Part shown: positions 48,091 through 59,855 of the stretch, piece by piece
How the letters are laid out: every line of letters begins with the position of its first letter
How positions within the stretch are numbered: the first letter of the stretch is position 1
From: Gamsiella multidivaricata
Lineage: Eukaryota > Mortierellomycota > Mortierellomycetes > Mortierellales > Mortierellaceae
Reading direction: 5' to 3'
Assembly: GCF_025024155.1 (NCBI RefSeq)
Contig: NW_026251709.1
Coordinates: 682,001 to 746,000, forward strand
Length of the DNA stretch: 64,000 nt
The notes under the pieces: generated by a model
What the model saw: the letters and a program-made list of their open reading frames with translations, nothing else
Told to the model about the DNA's origin: nothing
Database searches by the model: none
Program-made: the position numbers and the translations under genes

Positions 48091-51000
48091 ATGGACCCCG
48101 ACGACCAGCACCTGCGAGGAACCCAGCACCGTCCACCCGTCCTCCTTCAGTCCGATGACCACGACCACTCTGGTCATCACTCCCGTCGCTCGTCGAATCC
48201 TCACCCCCTCAGCTTTGGTCTCCCGGACAAACCCCTGTCGCGACAGGGTCACCGGCACGATGATATGAACAACGACTATGACGATTCTTTATTCGGATAC
48301 CACTCGGATCACGGAGACCATCGACGAGGAAGTGGAAGTGCCCTGGATGAAGACGAGCGACCCGCTCCTGTGCACGCGCAGGCATGTCAGGATTCGTGCC
48401 CTGTGCAGGATATTTATACAGAGACATGTTATTCGCGCTTCAGTAAAGGCGCCCGCACGTAAGGGCCCCTACCCGCCTTAACTTTCTTTTTATCATTTTT
48501 TCCCATTTCGAAGGGCTCAAAGCTGAGCATCGAACCAACATATATTCACGCATTTGCCTTGTCTATATCTCGATTAGGAATCTCTATGGACTGGCGGTGA
48601 TCAAAGAACTGGAGAGTAGCACGCCACCAGCACCACGGATACTGGATCAAGGAATTTCGTCCGCAGAGGATACATCAACTAATAACGATCGCGTGAAAGG
48701 ATCCAGCATTTTTACAAGCAGCGGCGACATTGCGTACAAACACCTCCCAGCAAGATATGCCCTCGTCGCAGCCGGTGGGACCATCAAATGCTTCATGGGA
48801 CTTCAAGAGTCATTCGAGTTCACGCTTGGAGAGGCTGTTAAACCAGTAGGCAGCATAGCTGATACTGGAGCCACAGGAGCGACTGAATCACCATCATCAT
48901 CAGCGGCAGCAGCAGCGGCAGCTTCAACAACAGCAACGGTGGTGAACCAGGAGATCATTTCCATGGACGCGTTTGAACGCAAAGACGGACGTGGCTGTCA
49001 ATTGGTCATCGCCGTATCCATTGCGAAAGTACGTAAGAGCGGTCATTACTGTCGGATAGAACCCAGCTTGATCAGCGACCATCATTACGAACGGAACATT
49101 TCTCTCAGTTGCTTGCGGACTAAATTGTTTCTCTGTTGATGACTTTAGGGCGAGAATCCTGCACAATTTGAGCTGCGTTTCTATGGTGCCAATACGTTTG
49201 GCGAGAGCATTCGAGATCTCTTGGTTCAATTGCCAAGTAGGTGCTTCTGCACAGATATATATCTTTTGGATCGCCTTTTAGAATCCATCTTTACCCATGG
49301 TTATTAACAAAAATGCGACGTTCTTGCTTTGTCAATTTTTGTGTTTATAGACACTACAGACATTCAGTCCATTCCAATACCCTGGGCACCGACTAAGATT
49401 GCCCACACCCCACTGGATGACGACCCATTCGAGATGGCAGTCCTAGTAGCAGGGAGTGATAGCAGTGTTCATTTCTTTGTTCAGGATCTGTCAACATCAG
49501 ATACTTTGACCGACAAATTCTTTGATGAGCGACCTATTGAGCCTCATGTCACAGTCCTGGCGTCATTCACGTACTGTGAATACTGGTACGGAGGCCTTGC
49601 GTGAAGGAAGGACTCGTCATTGAGCAAGAAATACGTTTGAGGGCCATACTAATGTGATATTTTTGGCTTTATCGCATAGTGTATTGAGTCTTGACGTAAA
49701 GGACTATCCTACATGCCGAGTCGTGGCGGCAGGGACACAAAACGGGACGTTGAATGTCGGGATTATCCCTAGGGACCCTAAAACACTGAAACTGACCCGC
49801 TCTCAGACTAGGTGTCATACTGTCGTCTTATTTGCACCGATCACGACTCTCAGCGTGTTTACGTCCCGAGTCCCGACAGAGCATCGACAGAAGCGGGGCG
49901 GGGTCGTTGGTAATAAGGATGGTCAAGGGCAGACGCAGGCTGATCAGCAGGCTGAACAGAGCGCGCAGACAGCGACTAACGAGCAACAGAAGAAGGAAGA
50001 TATGAAACCACATGATGTGGAGGTGGACGAGGCTTTTGAGGAAGAAGAAGAAACTGGGATCCATCTGTTGGTGACCTGCGCGATCGAGCAGGCTTGGGTC
50101 TACAGGTAATAGACACAAGAAGCACTCATCACCGTCTTATCAAGATATTTGCAGAAAGGTCCTAATTTTGCATATATCGGTCCCTTTCTTTTTTTCTCCC
50201 TAGCGATATCAACAAGTTTGGATTAAGTCGGAGGACAGATCTGGCAGAATGCTCGCATCACGACAGCATCCTGACCGCCCATATTATGGACGCCGATTGG
50301 GACGGACACAACGAGATCATGATCGGGACGTATGGTCGACAGCTCATGGTGTTCAAGGAACTCCCGCCGGGACAAGATCCGTACTCTGAAGCCTCTGAAC
50401 CAGACATATATAATCATCAACATCAGCATCAACATCAAGAATCACAGCATCGACCTCAGCCCCAGTACTTGTATCCGCCACTTCCGGATCAGCAGCCTCA
50501 ACAATCATCGTCAGCAGCTGCCAAGAGCTCAACACTACCCATCCCTCCTTCACCTCCTTCACAATGGGGCATGACCTGGAACCGACGTTTCGCGACCCCC
50601 ATTTATGGGATCGCATCCGCAGATCTGAATGACGACGGATTGGAAGAGTTGGTCATCACTACCATCAACGGCGTGTCCCTGTTCCTGCCCGATCCTTATG
50701 CGGCAAAACAACGACTTCAACAAGCGGTCGAGCGTATACAAGAGATTGAGGAGATGAAGGTTATCCTCGAACGGCTACGGAAATCAAATGAGGAACTTGC
50801 AGAAATGCAGCAACAGAAGGAGATTGAAAGAGAGAGGAAAGAGAAGGAGGAGAAGGAAAAGAAGGAGAAGGAAAAGAAGGAGAAGGAGGAGAAGGAAAAG
50901 AAGGAGAAGGAGGAAGAGGAAAAGAGGGAGAAGGAGGAAGAGGAAAAGAAGAAGGAGGAGGAAGAGGAAAAGAAGAAGGAGGAAGAGGAAAAGAAGAAGG

Positions 51001-51281
51001 AGGAAGAGGAAGAGGAGGAGGAGGAGGAGGAGGAGGAGGAGGAGGAGGAGGAGGAGGAGGAGGAGGAGGAGGAGGAGCAGTTAGAGCGAGATGCAGAAAA
51101 GCAGCGGGAGAAGGAACGATTAGAGCAGGATCAGAAAGAGCCTGAAATAGCGTCAGAAGAAGCAGACGTAGAAGCAGTCGTAGAAACAGACGTAGAAGCG
51201 AAAGCAGACACGGAAGCAGAAGCACATGCAGAAGATGCCGAGAAGAGTGCCGAGGCACATCAGGAAGACTCAAGGAAATAA
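48091..51281 (+). CDS. KPTN: Kaptin-like protein (KICSTOR subunit homologue)
   Basis: Six exons (48091..48458, 48578..49028, 49149..49236, 49351..49585, 49680..50105, 50204..51281) give 881 residues, about twice animal kaptin. In animals KPTN with ITFG2, SZT2 and C12orf66 forms KICSTOR, which recruits GATOR1 to lysosomes to restrain mTORC1 when amino acids are low; kaptin was first described as actin-associated. Matching blocks run in order: NLYGLAVIKE, EIISMDAFERKDGRGCQLVI, MAVLVAGSDSSVHFFVQDL, VLSLDVKDYPTCRVVAAGTQ, DADWDGHNEIMIGTYGRQL, and WNRRFATPIYGIASADLNDD followed by GLEELVITTINGVSL. The last two are FG-GAP-like propeller blades. The N-terminus and inserts are disordered. Residues about 730-814 form an uninterrupted Glu/Lys helix encoded by pure-purine DNA. 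Confidence 0.88.
50825..51077 (+). repeat. 253-nt homopurine tract with GAG/AAG repeats
   Basis: Every base from 50825 to 51077 on the plus strand is A or G, ending in a near-perfect (GAG)n run. It is inside the last KPTN exon and encodes an E/K-rich single-alpha-helix-like segment. Such mirror-symmetric purine tracts can form triplex H-DNA. The boundaries are set by T at 50824 and C at 51078. Confidence 0.95.
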
Positions 51282-51520
51282 AGCCAACATGCACGTATTG
51301 TCATTCTCAGTTTAGTTCAGTTCAAGTGTCTTAGCATTCTTATACAACGGATTGTTTATGTCTTCTTTCTTTTTCAAACTGTACAGGTTTCTACATGCAG
51401 AAAGAAGAGTGGAATGGTAGAGGGACGGAGAGGGAAGGAAACGACTGGATGGTAGAACAGAACAAAGGATTATTGTATATATCAACAACAAACACGCGAC
51501 ACGTAACGACGACCCTTCGT

Positions 51521-54500
51521 TTAAAGTCTGTCCATGAAGTTCTCCAGCTTGGGCATTTCCACCTTCAGACCCTTGCGCTTGCGGATGCTCAGCACCAATG
51601 CCTCGAGCTTGGCGTCCTCGCCCAAGGTACCGTTCAACATCTCCCAGTGATCGAACACAGACTGGGGGAAGGCCTGACCACTGGTGGCCTGACGAAGATC
51701 TGACGTGAAACCGAACGACTCCGCGACGGGCAGGTAGGCCTTGAGCGTGTACATGGGGGTACCGGGGCGCTGCTCCTCACCGATCATGTGGCCACGACGC
51801 TTGTTCAAGACACCATAGATACCACCCATGGCCGTCTCAGGGCACGTAATCTCGACCAAATAGATGGGCTCCATGAGACCGGGTTCTGCAACCATGGCCG
51901 AGGCATAAATGGCGCTACGACAGGCTGGAATAATCTGTCCACCACCACGATGGATAGCATCAGCGTGGAGGACAACATCGAGAATGTTGAAGCGACAGCC
52001 GCGCATCTGCTCATCAGCAAAGACACCCTCACGAGTGGCCCACTGGAAGGCGGCAACACAGGAATCCTTGATTTCGTTGAGGTAGGCGACTCCCTTGGTC
52101 AGATCCACGAGCAAGTTAGGGCCAGTACCGTCGGGACCGAACGACCAAATCTTACGGGCCTCAGTGTTATCCCATGCATATTCATCCGACATGATACGGG
52201 CACGGGCCTTGAGCTCATCACGGGCACCAAGCTTTCCGCTCTCGATGGCATTTGAAACCTCCTCACCAAGAGGTGCGGCCTTGATGAAGAGACGGTTGTG
52301 CTTGTTGGGGGACTTGGCAAGGGCAGTGACTGAAGACTCGGCCTTGACGGTTTCCTTGTACTGGACGACGGGGTCCGACTTGCGGATGGGGACCTGGGCG
52401 TGATCCTCCTCAAGATCCTTCAAGCAAATCTCGAGATGCAACTCTCCGGAACCAGCAACAATGTGTTCTCCCGTATCGGAGGTGAAGCAGAGGACACAAG
52501 GATCCGACTTTGACAGACGCTTGAGACCCTCGACCAACTTGGGAAGATCGGCAGCGTTCTTACACTCGACAGCGACCCGGACGACAGGGGAGACAGAGAA
52601 TTTCATGACCTTAAGGTTGTGGGCAGTATCCGAGGTGGTAATGGTACCGGACTTGAGCAAGAACTGGTCAACACCGACCAAGCCGACAATGTTACCGGCA
52701 GGGCAGTCCTCAATGGGCTCGACATAGCGACCCATCATCAGAACAATACGCTGGACAGACTTGACAAACAAATCGGTCTTGCTGCCGACCTGGTAGTTGG
52801 GGCCCTGGATGCGGACCTTGAGACCGGCACGGACGGTACCAGAGAAGACACGACCAAAGGCATAGAAACGACCCTTGTCGGAAGTGGGGACCATCTTGGA
52901 GACGTACAACATGAGGGGACCGGTGGGGTCGCAGGCACCGATGCTCTTAGCGCACTCGTCATCCATGGGGCCTTCATACAAGTTCTCGACACGATACTTT
53001 TGCGCAGTGATGGGCGAAGGCAAGTGGATGACAAGCATCTCCATGAGAGCCTCACCGGCGGGAAGGAACTTCTTCATGACGGCCCTGAGTAGCAGCTTTC
53101 CCTCCATCTCCTTCTCCTCAGACTTCAAGGGAATCTCGAGCTTCTCGGCAATGGCCCAGGCATCCTGCTTCTTCTTGTTCATACAGGTGTCGAAGAGCTT
53201 GAAAATGGGATCCAAGACGAACATGTTGAAAGCACGCTCCAGCGGCTTGCCCTCGGCAGTGGTACCCTTGTTGGTCCACTTCTTAGTGGCGGGGTTGAAG
53301 TAGTTCTCGCCCCAGAGACGGGACATCATCTTCTGGCGGTCGACACCAAACTTCTTGGCATAACGCTGAGCGAACTGGCGGATTGTGAAAGCCCATCCAT
53401 GAAGAGCGGAGGCGAAGGCGACGGTTCCCTGCTCGGGGTAGACCTGGACATCACCGAGGACCTTGTCGTTGTAGGTGGCAATGATAACGTTCACGGACTC
53501 AATGGTACGGGAGAAGGACTGGTAGAGATCCTCTTTATTGATCTGCAGCTCGAGAAGGGCACGATCGACCTTGTTGATGACGACGACGGGCTTGATACGC
53601 TCACCCAAGGCTTGACGCAAGACAGTTTCGGTCTGGACACAAACACCGTCAATGCAGTCGACGACGACTAGGGCACCATCGGTGACACGAAGAGCGGCTG
53701 TAACCTCGGACGAGAAGTCAACGTGCCCGGGGGAATCAATCAAGTTGATCAAAAAGGCAGTTCCTATAAGAAAACAAGAAACAGCGCAAAAAGTTATTGG
53801 TACGTTAGCATATTATTCAGCTTGTAAACTGCGATTACTGTTTGTCAGGCAATTGGCTCTATTTACGTGTATTTTTTTTTTTTTTTCACATACCATCGGT
53901 CTTCTGCTTGATATCCGAAAGATCGTCCTCTGAAATCTCGAAGAACAGAGAGATGGCGGTCGCCTTGATGGTGATACCACGGTCCTGTTCGTCCTGACGG
54001 GTATCCATGAAACGGGCCTCACCAGCACGAGCAGAGGAAATAATACCGGCCATCGAGACCAGGGAATCCGTCAAGGTCGACTTTCCGTGATCGACGTGGG
54101 CAATGACGGACATGTTACGAACATTCGTAACCTTGTCCATCTATTGTGGATGCAATTCATGATAAGAAAAAAAAAAAAAAGGGATAAACCGCGGTTAGTC
54201 AAAGTTAAAATACGAGTGGTCTGTTATGGATATATATGGTATGAAGGTCTCCTCTTCTTGCCTCCTCCAAAGCATTGTGTCCATCGATGTGGTTCCCACG
54301 CTCATATTTTTTGAGCAAAATGGATATGTTTGAGGGAACGAACGGGATCAATTGTTCGTTTCAATTGTATCGCGTACGGTGTGGAGAAGAACTTGAGATC
54401 GCATAATGGATGATATCGTCGTTCTGTTCCCCACATCCAGGCCACGGACCCTCTTTCGTGTCCCCACGGGGGCTCATTTGTGTACGTGTGCAAGAGAGGG

Positions 54501-55294
54501 TTTGTTTTGTGTTGCGTCTCGTGTTCGCGTTGGCATTGGATTTTTTTTTCCTCCTCCTCAGCTGACCGGGCCCAGTCCCAACCTAAAACCCCCGTACAAA
54601 AGAGTACGGTCTTGTTGGACGTGGAAAGACACGTCATACAACCATTGGCCGTTAGAGCATACGACAACAATGCACGCGATTCACACGCTACCCATCGATT
54701 TGTATCGATCCAAGCGCGACTGTATACGCACGATAGAAAAGTATTGATCTTTAACGAGTCGGATTCCCACTTGTCAAGAGTGGGGGGGGAAGTATTATGG
54801 AACACTTTTTTTTTTTTTTTATTCTTGATTAAAAATGAAACCAAATGATCGTATTGCGCCGCATAATATACACCAAGAAAGAAAAAAAAGCGAGATCAAC
54901 CCATGCAAGTCTGGTGGGAGCAAATCCTCAAGGATGAACTTTGCCATAGAAAACCCCCCTTCAGTGTGGGGAAATACACTTTAGAGAACGCAATAAAGTA
55001 TGAAAGAAAAGACTGCTTCCCATGGGAAGCATAGGGACGGAGTCTAGAATGAACGAAAAAATGCTCATAACGACTGAAAGGAAATATGTGGCCCCAGCAC
55101 TCTGAATCGCGTTCATTCCCATGGTCTCCTCCATTGCCATTGACCTTGACGAATCTCCCTCCACAAAACACAGCTTCAAAGAAGAATAGTAACCAAAGAA
55201 ATGACCATGGGAAAATAATAATAATAATAATAAGACGAGACATAGAAAGATAACTTACCAAGGCGCGGATTTGGTCGATGGTAAAGTTAACCAT
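51521..55294 (-). CDS. EEF2: Elongation factor 2
   Basis: Three exons (55294..55259, 54140..53894, 53763..51521) give 841 residues, the normal eEF-2 length. This GTPase drives ribosomal translocation. Visible are the P-loop AHVDHGKST, switch [14 protein letters not shown], the [11 protein letters not shown] guanine-specificity motif, domain [14 protein letters not shown], the diphthamide loop [15 protein letters not shown] with the modified His, and the C-terminus [19 protein letters not shown]. Exon 1 encodes only [12 protein letters not shown], joined in phase to [13 protein letters not shown] across a 1,118-bp intron. The third exon alone covers most of the protein. Strong synonymous-codon bias fits a highly expressed gene. 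Confidence 0.97.
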
Positions 55295-56887
55295 GTTCGC
55301 TTCTTATTCGGAGTTGAAGGGACTACGTGAAGAGAGGAATGGGGAAGGGGAGATGAGGGTGATGAAGAAAAGAGAAGAAGAAAAAAAAAGAGAGAAAAGA
55401 GGGAAAGGGAGAAAGAGTACAGGTATCCTTATATATGTCTCTGCTGCGTAACATTGCAAACCACAGACCCCCACTGAGACCTGCGTCCGCCTTCCTGCAC
55501 TCTTTCGGCTTGGCCAAATCGCGCCGATCGGACAGATCTGTGTCCAAGACACCACTCATCAGTGGTCATCGCAACCACTTACTGCGTCGCAACGACAACG
55601 AGCGCTCTTATTCGCTTTCGTGTTTCTTTTTCATCATCAACTACTTCTCCTGCTTCCTTTTTTTTTTTTTTTATCATGGGGAGGGTCTAGCTGGACTTGT
55701 GGACCCAGTCGACAAAACTGCCCTAGTAATTTTTTTTTCCATTTGTTTACACAACTGATGTTGCAGCAATGGAGGGTTTCCTCTGTGTGCACACAATGAT
55801 AGCGCTCGCTCTGCTGGATAGACTATCGATCGCAATCGATGGGTTCGTTCTTGGCGAGTTTTGATAGACACAGATGTCATCATACGACGCTTCGCAGGAC
55901 CAAGGTCATTAAAGTCAACCTATGATTCAACTAGAGGATTGCTTGCTTAAGGTAGCTCGACCTGGACGGGGAGTCGGCGCGTGGAATTGCAATGTTATCG
56001 ATGGATGGGTAAATGGAGAGATGAGTCGATGGATGGATGCAGTGTCGTGGATATCGTTGCATTGCCTCCTTAGGACATGTCGATGGCTTCCATTGCTGCA
56101 AGGGAGAGGTTGGCTGTCCAACCCAACCATGCACTGTCGAATTCGCGCGCACGAGGACCGTGCGCAGGAGGGAAAGGTCAGCAGCCCGCCAACCGAGCTG
56201 TGAAGATACTTGGAATGAAGAGCTGCCATCCAGGCGTGTGGGGGGTGGTCCTTGTCTGCCGCAGCAAGCAGTCGCGCCGCGGCTGCAACAAAAGAGGAGA
56301 AAAAAATAATAAAAGACGCTCTGGGACGTGAAGGAGCAGATGTGTGTTTTTTTTTGGTGGCAAAACGCGTAGCAGATCCTCTTTTGCGGGTGAGTGGCCA
56401 GTGAGGCTCTACTCCTCAGCACACACACACACACGGGCACACACACGCATACATTTATATTATATATGCTTACACGCACACGTACACGCTCCTGCTTGCC
56501 TCGCGTGGAAGGACTGGGCCGATCGATCCATCTCCCCTCTTTCTCTCTTTCCATCTTTCGTCTGCTCCCGTCTTCGGGCGTTTACCAGGGCACATCCACT
56601 CTTCGCTGTTGTTTTTTTGTGAGCAAAAAAAACTAAAAATAAAACACGCATTTCCTTCTGTCCATCAGCACTCCCTTTTTTCATCACACTCCATGACCCC
56701 ATTCACCCTTCTTCGTCCCCCTCTTCTTCTTCTTCTTCTTCCCTCTACCTCCTTTCGCCACTCGTCTCCTTCGCATCACCCCGGCGCTCCAAGAGCACTC
56801 TCACGAATACTTCCCAACTCGCACTCCCGCTGACTGGTGCCAGTGGTCCATCAAGACCCCATCCGAATCCCTCCCTCTCTCCTTTCA
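55295..56887. other. Intergenic region between divergent EF-2 and PC-esterase-like genes
   Basis: About 1.6 kb with the EF-2 promoter at the left, a short CA-rich run near 56420-56450, a TATTATATAT string near 56458 and a C/T-rich leader before 56888. Open frames on both strands here lack domain signals. Confidence 0.55.
55428..55435 (-). promoter_or_regulatory. Candidate TATA box of EF-2
   Basis: TATATAAG on the minus strand lies about 134 bp upstream of the EF-2 ATG. It is followed toward the gene by an almost pure pyrimidine leader (55335-55420 as purines on the plus strand), a pattern seen in promoters of abundant translation-factor genes. The start site was not determined. Confidence 0.5.
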
Positions 56888-58315
56888 ATGATGCCATCCA
56901 TACCACCACTGGGCCGCTCATTGGTTCTCTTCATCGGCTGTGCAGTCTTTGTCCAGTTCATCTTCTTCATCAGAAGCAATCTCTTCTCCACCTCCCCCCA
57001 TCGAGACTTCCCCGAGCCATACGACTCACCATCCTTCCACGGGGCCGACCCCACCAGGAACCGACACCCGACCGTCCCTCTCTCCCTCCACGACCTCGAG
57101 ATCCTCGATGGACTCTCAGACACTATCGCCGAAACCGAAGCCTACCGCGTCTTCGAGGACAAGGAAGCCGGACGAATCCACGGCACGACCATCAAGAACA
57201 ATCCCTTGCTCGTCAGACAGATCAGGGACCAGATCCGATGCTGGACCACCCATGGCTCCTGGCAACGACAGGGCAACGAGTTCCAGACCCTCAAACACCT
57301 AGGCGACTCACGCTTTACCAAATGCGACAAGAACTTTATTAAGGCACTCGATCGTGAAGGCAATGGACACTATCTGGGCGAATTCGATCATGTCAACAAC
57401 CGACTCCTGATCCGTGAGGCCGTCAAGTATAAATGGGTTCCGGACGAAAAGATCTGCGGACCGGGTTCAGGACCAGGAATGATGGGACTCGAGGACGACA
57501 GAGCAGAATATCGGTCCTATACCAAATCGAAATTCTGTCAGGCGATCGGAAAACGGAACCTCTTGGTCGTCGGCGACCTCACGCAGTATCAGCTTCACGA
57601 CGTGATCGTATCAGCCTTCCAGTCCTCGTTCGTCTGCTATGGAGAGCTAGGCTGTCTCCATCACAGTTCCCATGGGCTCTGTCAGAACGTTGCAGTCAAG
57701 TACGCCAGGAACGACTTGCTCTCCGTTCCCTGGGCAGTCGACCCCGAGGCGGATGAATTCCCCAGTGCATCGACGGTCGAGCAGACATGGGCGACACCGG
57801 ATATGCTGCTTCAGTACCCGATCTTGATCCTGAACAGGGGCCTGGTCTGGAGACCAGACGAGGTGTTTTTGAGCGAGCTAGTCTTTACGATGAAACATAT
57901 CTGGAAGTATTACCCCAACACCTTGGTCCTCTACCGTGCCACACATCCGATCTCGCCCAATTGCACACAGTTCAAGAACGAGGGCGAGGATGAGGCCATC
58001 GCCGACAATTTTGGCAAGCCTATCTCTGCGGGAACTGTTCTCCGGAAACCGCTTGATACGCCACCCAAGAGACAGGAGTCTCATCATGAAGGCAAGGAAG
58101 AATATCGGCCCACGTTGGCGGATATTCAACGACAGAACCGGATGGCGAAACGGGTAGTCGAGGCCGCTGGAGGCATCTATCTGGACACGGAGGCCATGTT
58201 TGCGATGCGACCGGATGGACGGATGGGCGATGGCGATTGTTCAAGGTTCTGTGCTCCAGGCCCATTGGATGCATATGCAGACCTGCTCTACAATACCTTT
58301 AGGATCCTGCAATAG
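56888..58315 (+). CDS. PC-esterase-like type II membrane protein lacking the catalytic Ser/His
   Basis: A single exon gives 475 residues. The ATG at 56888 precedes a basic/hydrophobic anchor (RSLVLFIGCAVFVQFIFFI), typical of Golgi type II proteins. The body resembles the PC-esterase/TBL/NXPE superfamily of acyl-transferases and esterases acting on polysaccharides: GKRNLLVVGDLTQYQLHD corresponds to the GDS block, NRGLVWRPDEV and YPNTLVLYRATHP to middle blocks, and GDGDCSRFCAPGPLDAYADL to the final D-C-x-H-x-C block. The nucleophile position is Leu231 instead of Ser and the usual His is Arg453. If the alignment is right, this member is catalytically inactive or uses another mechanism. Membership is by motif spacing and is fairly sure; the function is unknown. 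Confidence 0.7.
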   Translation: MMPSIPPLGRSLVLFIGCAVFVQFIFFIRSNLFSTSPHRDFPEPYDSPSFHGADPTRNRHPTVPLSLHDLEILDGLSDTIAETEAYRVFEDKEAGRIHGTTIKNNPLLVRQIRDQIRCWTTHGSWQRQGNEFQTLKHLGDSRFTKCDKNFIKALDREGNGHYLGEFDHVNNRLLIREAVKYKWVPDEKICGPGSGPGMMGLEDDRAEYRSYTKSKFCQAIGKRNLLVVGDLTQYQLHDVIVSAFQSSFVCYGELGCLHHSSHGLCQNVAVKYARNDLLSVPWAVDPEADEFPSASTVEQTWATPDMLLQYPILILNRGLVWRPDEVFLSELVFTMKHIWKYYPNTLVLYRATHPISPNCTQFKNEGEDEAIADNFGKPISAGTVLRKPLDTPPKRQESHHEGKEEYRPTLADIQRQNRMAKRVVEAAGGIYLDTEAMFAMRPDGRMGDGDCSRFCAPGPLDAYADLLYNTFRILQ

Positions 58316-58469
58316 TGAATCTCTCTTTTTCTTTCTTTATGTAGATATTGTAATATGTTTAGTCCGCATCCGTCCACTGCCCATTGAACAATATTGTCTG
58401 ATGCGTGAAATGCCAGTATTATTCGTTTCTTTTTTTTTTTTTTTTTTTTTTTTTTTTCCATTGAATGAT

Positions 58470-59642
58470 TCAATACACAAACGGAATTAGAATTGCGCGC
58501 CTTTGTCCAGCATAGGCTTCCCCAAACCGACTCCTATACCACTGATCCGTCTCCTTTGCCACGATACCCAGGTTCACGACCACCCAAACCCAAGCGAACA
58601 GGAGTGTCATCGGTGACAACGACGACGACGACGACGACAGGGTGAGATACAGCGCAAAGTAGATCACCATCTCTGCCGAATAATGCGGTGTGACCAGGTA
58701 CTCGAACCAATCCCCAAACGGCACCCTGTACTCCTGCGATCCTTTCGCTTCCTCCGCACCACCTGCCTTGGAGGACCCCCTAGTCTTGACCACTACTGGT
58801 TTTCGTAAGTCCGCCAGAATGACATGACACCGATGCTGATGCCACGACGCCCAAACGAACAGCCCCACACCGACCACACACCGCCAGCTCTCCAACAACC
58901 CCTTCAACTCTGCCTGTGTATTTTCTAAATCGTATTCCCTCCACTGCGGACCAGATCCGACTCTGACCCAAGATTCATACGCATCCACCCACAAGGCTGG
59001 AGCCATGGCCGCATAGAAGGAGATGCCGACCAGGTAATGTCCCAAATGAATCTGTGCCCCAGTCGAGGGCCGTTCCACGAACCAGGATTCGTACCATCTC
59101 CGGAGGACGTGGATCCAATAGCAGGACATGGCGAGGAGGACGGCTGCGGGTGGAGTCCAAGAGGAGATTTGAGGCGATGGTCCTGTGGGCATGATCCCAA
59201 GCCAGTTCAGGAGGGAAAGAAAGCTCCAGTAAGGGTATGTGGATACCAGGATATGGGGAAGCGCCCATGATCTCGCAGAGGTGTACTGGACGAGATCGAT
59301 CGAGAGATAGACAAACCAGATCGTCGCAAAGACGTAGAAATGTCCGAACCAAGTCTTGGGCACCCTCAAGGTCTTGAGAACTGAAATAAACCGGCCATGG
59401 TCCGTGTTTGTGTCCCTGCGCGGAGTCGCAGAAGAATTGGAAATGTTTGTTGTGTCAGTGGATGAGCAAGGAGAGGAAGAGGGGGCGTCTAGTTTGCCAT
59501 AGGTGAGGATCGAATCGCGGAGGGGCGGTAATGTTGCGGCGAGGAGTGCAGTCGAGGTGATGATAATGAAGTATAGCTGGATCAGCTGCGAAAGCGAGGG
59601 GATCCAATCTGCCATGGTAGACATAGTTGACATAGTTGGCAT
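58470..59642 (-). CDS. DFG10: Polyprenol reductase (steroid 5-alpha-reductase family)
   Basis: A single exon gives 390 residues. DFG10/SRD5A3 reduces the alpha-isoprene unit of polyprenol to make dolichol at the ER, using NADPH (recent work adds steps through polyprenal). The protein is hydrophobic with about six or seven helices. The C-terminal reductase block is clear: WHQHRCHVILADLRK, then VPFGDWFEYLVTPHYSAEMV, and near the end ETDQWYRSRFGEAY. An internal loop KTRGSSKAGGAEEAKGSQEY is charged and probably cytosolic. The first ATG is at 59642; a further 47 codons upstream are open but contain no ATG. It is convergent with the PC-esterase gene (about 150 bp, with a 26-T run between) and divergent from CMC4. 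Confidence 0.9.
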   Translation of the reverse strand: MPTMSTMSTMADWIPSLSQLIQLYFIIITSTALLAATLPPLRDSILTYGKLDAPSSSPCSSTDTTNISNSSATPRRDTNTDHGRFISVLKTLRVPKTWFGHFYVFATIWFVYLSIDLVQYTSARSWALPHILVSTYPYWSFLSLLNWLGIMPTGPSPQISSWTPPAAVLLAMSCYWIHVLRRWYESWFVERPSTGAQIHLGHYLVGISFYAAMAPALWVDAYESWVRVGSGPQWREYDLENTQAELKGLLESWRCVVGVGLFVWASWHQHRCHVILADLRKPVVVKTRGSSKAGGAEEAKGSQEYRVPFGDWFEYLVTPHYSAEMVIYFALYLTLSSSSSSLSPMTLLFAWVWVVVNLGIVAKETDQWYRSRFGEAYAGQRRAILIPFVY

Positions 59643-59855
59643 GGATGCCGCGGGGTGGGGAGTGTGATGATTGATGGAGGGGAGGATAGAGCCGATTTCC
59701 AGATCTGGAAGGAGACGCCTTTCGAAACGCGTTCCTGAACGCGGTGACCCGTGCTCCCCCCGCTTCGGTAACGATGGCGTCAAGACTCGATCGGATCCTG
59801 ATCACTTTTTTTTTGCTTCTTACATCTCCTCCTCCTCTTCCTCATTACAAACACC

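Noticed and set aside
50761..51294. Long Pro/Leu-rich reading frame on the minus strand inside KPTN
   Set aside because: It is the complement of the GAG/AAG purine tract; poly-Pro and Ser-Phe-Pro repeats are a composition artefact.
52619..53092. Plus-strand frames of 100-157 codons opposite EF-2
   Set aside because: They are shadows caused by the strong codon bias of the EF-2 coding strand.
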